A DNA stretch of 64,000 bases from Caldifarciminota bacterium 4484_18. Lineage in GTDB: Bacteria; Hydrothermota; UBA3073; NMUJ01. Positions 58,536 to 64,000 of this stretch are shown piece after piece. Positions within the stretch are counted from its first letter, which is position 1. Each line of letters begins with the position of its first letter. The stretch spans positions 4,001 to 68,000 of the forward strand of contig NMUJ01000007.1 of NCBI GenBank assembly GCA_002256535.1, read 5' to 3'. Position numbers and translations under genes: made by a program. The notes under the pieces were generated by a model, which made no database searches, was not told where the DNA came from, and saw nothing but the letters and a program-made list of their open reading frames with translations.

Positions 58536-59868
58536 TGATCACTTATTTGATCGCATTTCTTTTAATTCCATCCATGGCAACGGGGGTAACTTTAACTTCT
58601 GTCGATACTGATAAGATAAAGGATGTAACCTTAGTTACCATCTACGGTGACGATACCCTCAGGATGGACATTGGCTACCCAACTATCAAGCCAAACGTCA
58701 CCCGTATCGTGATGGATGTCACAAACATACAGGGTTACAGTGTGTTAGAACGCGATACGTCTATAACTGTAGGGATTGTCCCACTTCATGTCGAAAAACT
58801 ATACCCTAAGGAAATTGCTAAACTACGTAAAGCGCCACTCATCACACTTGACTTAACGAATGCCGATATCCGCAATGTGCTCAAAATGTTGGCTGATAGA
58901 TACAACTTGAACATAGTAATAAGTGAAGCTGTAACTGGATTCATAACCGTACATCTGAAGAAAGTTACCCCTTTGGAAGCATTTCAATCCATCCTTCAGG
59001 CAGCAGGTTGCACATTTGTGGAATCCGAAGGCATACTTATTGTCAAACCACTTGCTGAGACACAAACTATTGAGATGGATACTCGCATATTTAAGCTCGA
59101 ACATCTTGATGCTACTGATGCGAAGGAAAGTATTAAAAACCTCTTATCCCTGTATTGAAAGAAATGGATAAACCCTTACCTCAGGTTAGTATCGAAGCGA
59201 GGTTCATCGAAACACGGCTCACCAAAGACGAAGCTATGGGGATCGACTGGTCTATGCGGTTACGTATGGCAGGCGTAACTACACCGTTACCATTTATACC
59301 AGCCATGCACTGGGAAGAAATGACGATTGCTACATTGTCACCAGCTGAACTCACTGCGCTGCTCGAAATACTCCAACGTGAAGGTAGATCGCGCTTGCTA
59401 TCCAACCCACATGTGGCAACCCTTGAGAACCAACCTGCTGTGATAACGGTTGGTACAACTGTACCAATACGTCAGGTGATGATAGAACCCGCAACTGGTA
59501 GGGAGATAGTAACCTACGTTGAACGTTATATTCCCATATCATTAAAAGTCACCCCACGTATCAGCGAAGATAAATATATTACCATGACGATAACGCCATC
59601 TGTTGAGGAGATCGTCGAATGGCGTGGCCCACCTGGTGAGGAGCGCCCTGTTACCTCCAAACGTGAAGCTACCACCCAGATAACCGTTAGAGATGGTGAA
59701 ACCATAACGATTGGTGGGTTGATAAAAGAAGATCGCATAAGGACAACTGGCAAAATACCGATATTAGGTGATATACCCATACTCAGTCGTCTATTCCGTT
59801 ACGATAAAATAGAAAGAAAGCGTTCTGAGTTACTTATATTGATCACACCACATATACTGTCACGATAA
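58532..59868 (+). pseudogene. pilQ: Secretin PilQ, internal deletion with frameshift
   Basis: Outer-membrane channel for the pilus. First part (ATG 58532): signal peptide, AMIN-like region, N0/STN-type domain (ITLDLTNADIRNVLKMLADRYNLNIVI) and the start of an N1 domain (IFKLEHLDATDAKESIKNLLS). At about 59140-59158 the frame stops (TGA 59156-59158) and conserved sequence resumes in another frame: EMDKPLPQVSIEARFIE, SRLLSNPHVATLENQPAVI, GTTVPIRQ, TVRDGETITIGGLIKED, PILGDIPILSRLF and LLILITPHIL. About 35-40 residues of N1/N3 are missing. The secretin core is whole, but the two halves cannot be one chain as written. Confidence 0.9.
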
Positions 59869-60938
59869 TGGAGAAGACTCCATCGCTCTCACAATTATTG
59901 CAACTTGCTGTTAAACATGAAGCTTCAGACCTACATTTGAGTGTAGGTTATCCACCTATACTTAGGGTTAATGGTGTGCTCACCACACTTCCATTACCAC
60001 CATATACAAATGATAGGTTAGAAAATGAGCTGCTATCGCTTTTGGATACACATCAACGGCAACGGCTGCAAGTTGATAAAAATATAGATTTTGCATTCTC
60101 TACACCTGATGCACGCTTCCGGGTGAATATATTCTATCAACTTGCAGGCATAGCAGCCGCTGTTAGAGTGTTATCCACCCGTATTCGCACATTGGAGGAT
60201 TTACCTGCACCACCAGCTTTAGCCGATCTCGTAAGGAAAAAGCAGGGCCTTATATTAGTGACCGGGCCAACGGGTTGCGGTAAGTCCACTACACTTGCAG
60301 CAATGATCGATCGCATCGATTCCGAGCGTCATGCACATATAATAACGATTGAGGATCCAATCGAATACATATTCGAAGGCAGGAACTGCCTCATAAATCA
60401 ACGTGAAATAGGTAGACATGCGAAATCGTTCGCCGAAGCATTACGTAGTGCATTACGTGAAGATCCCGATGTTATACTTGTGGGTGAGATGCGTGACCTT
60501 GAAACGATATCACTTGCATTAACTGCTGCTGAAACAGGTCATCTTGTGTTATCAACTTTACACACAAATAATGTTGCTGAAACTGTTGATAGGGTGATAA
60601 ATGTATTTCCGGGTGAGCAACAGAATTTCATTCGCCACATATTTGCCAACGTCATACAGGGTATAATTTCACAGAGCCTCGTCTCTAAGCGTGACGGTAC
60701 ACGTAGGATTGCTGTGATGGAGGTGCTAATTGCCACACCCGCAATCAGGAACCTCATCCGTGAGAACAAATCACACCAGATACTCTCCGTTGTACAGATG
60801 AGCACACAAGAGAAGATGCAAACCTTTGATCAGGCGTTGATCAGTCTCTACAATGAAGGGCTCATCTCGTACGATACTGTTATCTCATTTGCACGTGACC
60901 CAGCATTTGTAGAAAGTTCGGTTAAGATGTCTAAATAA
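59868..60938 (+). CDS. pilT: Twitching motility ATPase PilT
   Basis: 356 residues. ASDLHLSVGYPPILRVNGVL, Walker A GPTGCGKSTTLAAM at ~132, IEDPIEYIFEGR, DPDVILVGEMRDLETI, the His-box HLVLSTLHTNN, and the PilT C-terminal AIRNLIRENKSHQI instead of the zinc site seen in PilB. It retracts the pilus, so the system is a true dynamic type IV pilus rather than only type II secretion. Confidence 0.95.
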   Translation: MEKTPSLSQLLQLAVKHEASDLHLSVGYPPILRVNGVLTTLPLPPYTNDRLENELLSLLDTHQRQRLQVDKNIDFAFSTPDARFRVNIFYQLAGIAAAVRVLSTRIRTLEDLPAPPALADLVRKKQGLILVTGPTGCGKSTTLAAMIDRIDSERHAHIITIEDPIEYIFEGRNCLINQREIGRHAKSFAEALRSALREDPDVILVGEMRDLETISLALTAAETGHLVLSTLHTNNVAETVDRVINVFPGEQQNFIRHIFANVIQGIISQSLVSKRDGTRRIAVMEVLIATPAIRNLIRENKSHQILSVVQMSTQEKMQTFDQALISLYNEGLISYDTVISFARDPAFVESSVKMSK

Positions 60939-60960
60939 CCGCACCACACACGACTTAAGC

Positions 60961-60988
60961 TTGACTTGATAAAAAATCAACTTATAAT
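60961..60988 (+). promoter_or_regulatory. Strong promoter of ku-ligase gene, leaderless
   Basis: TTGACT (60961-60966), 16-base spacer, perfect TATAAT (60983-60988). The expected start of transcription (about 60994-60996) is 2-4 bases before ATG 60998, with no ribosome binding site. Confidence 0.75.
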
Positions 60989-60997
60989 TATTTCGAT

Positions 60998-62587
60998 ATG
61001 CGTGCCATCTGGAGGGGAACAATAACGTTTGCCTTAGTTAATATACCTGTTAAACTCTACACTGCTGTACATAGTCGTGCAATATCGTTCAAAAGCCTAT
61101 GTCCGGATTGCCGTTCACCCTTAAGATACAAAAAGTGGTGTGATCACTGTAATAAAGAAGTCCACAAGCCGCTCAAGGGGTACGAAATCTCCAAAGGTGA
61201 ATACGTTATCGTTGAAGATACTGATTTCGAAAGTGTAAAGATAAAGTCCACCCATATGATAGAAATTATGGAGTTTGTCCCACGTGAGTTGTTATCAATG
61301 ATTTTCCACGAGAAGTCATTTTATATCGCACCTGACGGCGAATCTGCCAAGGTTTACTCCGTATTTTATCATGCATTAAGGGAACTCAACCGCATAGCGA
61401 TTGGTAGGTTCACTTTCCACAATCGTGAATACATAGTGGCTATAGAAGCTGGTGATAACTGCCTATACTTACATTTTGTGTATTATCCAATGGAGGTGAA
61501 GCCCTCCATGGGCATTACAGAGGTCATATCACTACCGAGCCCAAATTCTGAAGAATTAGCACTTGCAAAAGAGCTCATCACTCGACTTACCAAAGAAAAG
61601 CTCGATCTCACCAAATTCAAAGATCGCTACACAGAGGGATTGCTTAAAATAATCAAATCCAAAGCCAAGGGTGAACGTTTGTTAGAAAGTAACGACTATC
61701 TTTTTGAACCCAAGCTCGACGGCATACGAGCGATTATCGAGAAATGTGGCACCTCGATTAATATAATTAACCGCCGTGGTAATACTGTCACATACAAATA
61801 TCCTGAAATTGCCAGGGATATTGACTTACATGGAGATACGGCCGTACTTGATGGTGAAATCGTAATCGTAGAGGGTGGCAGACCTAACTTCTATAGGATC
61901 GAGGAGCGTGAACTTATCTCCGATCCCCTAAGGATAGAGGTATTATCGGAACTCCACCCAGCTACTTACTATGTGTTCGATATCCTTTATGCCAACGATG
62001 AATCACTCCTATGTAAGCCACTTGAGGAACGTAAGGAGTTACTCAAAATCATCGTCCAACCCCACCCCCGTGTTGATCTATGTCTATATACAGAGGATGG
62101 TAAAGCGCTCTTCAATTCCATAAAATCGTTCAATCTTGAAGGAGTAATAGCCAAATTGAAAGGCAGCCCATACGAACCCGGTAAACGCTCACGGTGCTGG
62201 TTAAAAATCAAGAATTATAAAACAATCGATGCCATCATCTGTGGTTATACGTATGGTAAAGGTATACGTAGCCCATATTTTGGTGCACTTGTGCTCGGCT
62301 TATATAAAGGGAGTAAACTGGTGTATATTGGTAAGGTAGGTACTGGCTGGACTGAACCCCAGCTTAAACGTTTACTTGAAATTCTAAAAACACTACAGAT
62401 AAATACGCCACATTTCGATATACCCTATGAAGTTACCTGGGTACGTCCTTGTCTGGTTGCTGTGATCCAATATATCGAATGGACGCAAGACCTACGTTTA
62501 CGTAACCCTTCATTTAAACGCCTGCGGTTTGATAAATCACCTGAGGATTGTAAATTTAACGAAGCAATCACTACGGTTAAAGGATAG
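60998..62587 (+). CDS. Ku-ATP-dependent DNA ligase fusion (non-homologous end joining)
   Basis: 529 residues in one frame. Residues 1-~225 are a bacterial Ku core: MRAIWRGTITFALVNIPVKLY, four cysteines at 35, 38, 48 and 51 (CPDC, CDHC), KGYEISKGEYVIVEDTDFE, and the C-terminal LAKELITRLT ... YTEGLLKIIKSKAKGE. From residue ~230 a LigD-type ligase follows: motif I EPKLDGIR with adenylated Lys239, III AVLDGEIVIVE, IIIa YYVFDILY, IV EGVIAKLKGSPYEPGKRS, V WLKIKNY, OB-fold YFGALVLGLYKG, and VI RNPSFKRLRFDKSPEDC. Ku holds broken ends and the ligase seals them. The ligase lacks its first dozen or so residues (PMLA region), so the join may be a deletion product of separate ku and ligD genes. Confidence 0.9.
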   Translation: MRAIWRGTITFALVNIPVKLYTAVHSRAISFKSLCPDCRSPLRYKKWCDHCNKEVHKPLKGYEISKGEYVIVEDTDFESVKIKSTHMIEIMEFVPRELLSMIFHEKSFYIAPDGESAKVYSVFYHALRELNRIAIGRFTFHNREYIVAIEAGDNCLYLHFVYYPMEVKPSMGITEVISLPSPNSEELALAKELITRLTKEKLDLTKFKDRYTEGLLKIIKSKAKGERLLESNDYLFEPKLDGIRAIIEKCGTSINIINRRGNTVTYKYPEIARDIDLHGDTAVLDGEIVIVEGGRPNFYRIEERELISDPLRIEVLSELHPATYYVFDILYANDESLLCKPLEERKELLKIIVQPHPRVDLCLYTEDGKALFNSIKSFNLEGVIAKLKGSPYEPGKRSRCWLKIKNYKTIDAIICGYTYGKGIRSPYFGALVLGLYKGSKLVYIGKVGTGWTEPQLKRLLEILKTLQINTPHFDIPYEVTWVRPCLVAVIQYIEWTQDLRLRNPSFKRLRFDKSPEDCKFNEAITTVKG

Positions 62588-64000
62588 TTTTTCTATGTTT
62601 GCCACGGCACAGGTGCATCAGAGCCATCCCCAACGCGAAAATTATGCCCCCTATGGGTAATATATCACCATAACGTGCGTAGAAGGTTTCCCCTTTCCTT
62701 ATAGGCACATTCGCTACTATCACAGCTTCTGTGAACAACTTACTCTCGTAAGGTACCTCACCGTTGGGTAACACATACATCGATATACCCGTGTTCGCAC
62801 ATCGGAGCACAGGTATACGAAATTCTATCGCACGTATGATCGGCATGGCAGCATGTTGATAAGGTCCCCACGAACGGCCAAACCATGCATCTTCAGTTAT
62901 ATTCACAAGAAGATTGGCTCCATTCAACACAAACTTACGGACTAACCTTGGGAATATCGACTCGAAGCATATCAATACAGCGATATTGTATCCATCCAAG
63001 TGAAATACTTTGAATTCACTTCCTTTCGCGAAATTACCTTGCCCAAACCTAAATATACGCTGTAAGACAGGAAAGTATTGATCGAACGGCAACCTTTCTG
63101 CAAATGGCACCAGATAAATTTTATCATAATAGTCCATACCATTATTAGGGACCAAAAATATAGCCGAGTTGTACACCTTACCATTATCTAACCTTGTAGC
63201 CCCAAATATCAACGGCGTATTAATAGAGTCGACAAACTCCACGATATTGTGATAATAGCTGCTATTGGTATCAAGTATAAACGGGAAGGCGGTTTCTGGC
63301 CATATGATCAGGTCTACATTCAAGTCGTTACACATATTTTTAAGCTTATCGATACGTTCACCAAGCGGTAATCGTTTAGCGTAAGGTTCGACGTTCGGCT
63401 GTATAATCGCAACTCTAAACTTAGGTGAGTATTGTAATGCCACCTTTTTAACCCCGTACAAATATATGCACACAAACAGTGTAATTATGGGAATGATCAT
63501 CCATCTACGACGCAAAAATAGAAAATAATAGAGTAGCAGGTTGACCAGCATCACTATAAAGCTTATCCCGTAAATACCCACCAGATCTGCAACCTGTACT
63601 ATCCTTAGGTATGGTACAAGCGCATATCCCACGAGCCCCCACGCAAACCCTATTTCGGATGTTAATGAACGTAAAAATTCCAACCCCACCCATAAAAATG
63701 GTACCATCCATATTGGCAATATTTTAGCCCCTACACTCGCCAATATCCACGGGATGGAGAGATAAATTATAAGGAGGGTCACCCCCACAGTGAGCCATCC
63801 CTTTGCAGGCCCTACATCTGCAAAATATAGCCATCCGTAATAAATAGCATTGAATACTATAGCAGCAACACCGGTAGAGATACATACATCACGTAGTGAT
63901 CTATGCTGTATCACCCATAACAATGGTATATAAAAGACGAATACCAACATTGGAAGATATCGAAACGCAACCAACAAAAGGCCACCACTAAGTATACCAA
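62577..64000 (-). CDS. lnt: Apolipoprotein N-acyltransferase, N-terminus outside window
   Basis: At least 470 residues; the frame stays open to base 64000 with SGGLLLVAFRYLP upstream of the TTG at 63977, so the start lies beyond the window. About seven N-terminal membrane helices are followed by a nitrilase-fold domain: catalytic Glu in IIWPETAFPF, Lys in DKIYLVPFAE, Cys in LICFESIFP, then NITEDAWFG and RCANTGISMYVLPNG. Lnt adds the third acyl chain to lipoproteins, supporting an outer membrane and the lipoproteins seen at 7.4 and 40.5 kb. Its 3' end overlaps the ku-ligase gene by 11 bases. Confidence 0.94.
   Translation of the reverse strand, partial: GILSGGLLLVAFRYLPMLVFVFYIPLLWVIQHRSLRDVCISTGVAAIVFNAIYYGWLYFADVGPAKGWLTVGVTLLIIYLSIPWILASVGAKILPIWMVPFLWVGLEFLRSLTSEIGFAWGLVGYALVPYLRIVQVADLVGIYGISFIVMLVNLLLYYFLFLRRRWMIIPIITLFVCIYLYGVKKVALQYSPKFRVAIIQPNVEPYAKRLPLGERIDKLKNMCNDLNVDLIIWPETAFPFILDTNSSYYHNIVEFVDSINTPLIFGATRLDNGKVYNSAIFLVPNNGMDYYDKIYLVPFAERLPFDQYFPVLQRIFRFGQGNFAKGSEFKVFHLDGYNIAVLICFESIFPRLVRKFVLNGANLLVNITEDAWFGRSWGPYQHAAMPIIRAIEFRIPVLRCANTGISMYVLPNGEVPYESKLFTEAVIVANVPIRKGETFYARYGDILPIGGIIFALGMALMHLCRGKHRKTIL

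Overview
The window reads as a compact bacterial chromosome segment, moderately AT-rich. Genes abut or overlap by 1-50 bases almost everywhere and no gene-free stretch exceeds 300 bases. There is no phage, insertion sequence or CRISPR array. Several genes point to a thermophilic, double-membraned bacterium near the FCB group or a candidate phylum such as WOR-3: a GWxTD-domain protein, a beta-propeller protein ending in a YPNPF sorting-like region, a PorV-like barrel, bifunctional FBP aldolase/phosphatase, TrmI, a DUF355-type adenosine-specific kinase, Lnt and Mla genes. This placement is inference from gene content.

Layout. 1-24.2 kb is almost all minus strand: propeller protein, RNase HIII-HIT fusion, leuS, flavoprotein, panC, folK, TPR lipoprotein, Na+/solute symporter, rnpB RNA (plus strand), GWxTD protein, trmI, DegT aminotransferase, efp, mlaFE, dnaB, uracil-DNA glycosylase, coaBC, omega subunit, gcvT, FBP aldolase/phosphatase, 2-oxoacid:ferredoxin oxidoreductase delta and gamma subunits, a sucC-like gene, tsaE, butyrate kinase and adenosine-specific kinase. 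24.3-28.3 kb is plus: GNAT protein, hutU, nucleotide-sugar dehydrogenase. 28.3-34.4 kb is minus: folE2, queD, PorV-like protein, moxR, rplT, rpmI, infC, thrS, tRNA-Val, tRNA-Gly. 34.5-39.8 kb is plus: glycosidase, rsmA, a large secreted peptidase/propeller/barrel protein; then a minus-strand membrane protein. 40.5-60.9 kb is plus: TPR lipoprotein, transaldolase, purB, UbiA enzyme, then a near-complete type IV pilus/type II secretion-like locus (prepilin peptidase, PilB, PilC, three pilins, PilM-N, PilO, PilP, PilQ, PilT) with a PAS-GAF protein, a very large PAS/GAF histidine kinase and a receiver protein inserted between the peptidase and PilB. 61.0-62.6 kb encodes a Ku-DNA ligase fusion, followed by convergent lnt running off the right edge.

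The most striking property is a set of twelve internal deletions in nine conserved genes (leuS, panC x2, udg, gcvT, sucC x2, tsaE, buk x2, purB, pilQ). In each, conserved sequence on both sides is intact but roughly 10 to 100 family-conserved residues between them are absent. Eight shift the frame and four do not, the 2:1 ratio expected for deletions not selected to preserve protein. Several remove indispensable residues (the LeuRS KMSKS loop, the PurB GRTHG histidine). The simplest reading is a systematic assembly or sequencing artefact; recent real gene decay or an unknown process are less likely. The same process could have made the Ku-ligase fusion, so that attractive finding must be checked against reads first.

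Other observations: several genes heading transcription units have a -10 box ending only about 5-15 bases before the start codon and no ribosome binding site, suggesting leaderless mRNAs; two unlisted small membrane-protein ORFs; a PilB with duplicated N-terminal domains.
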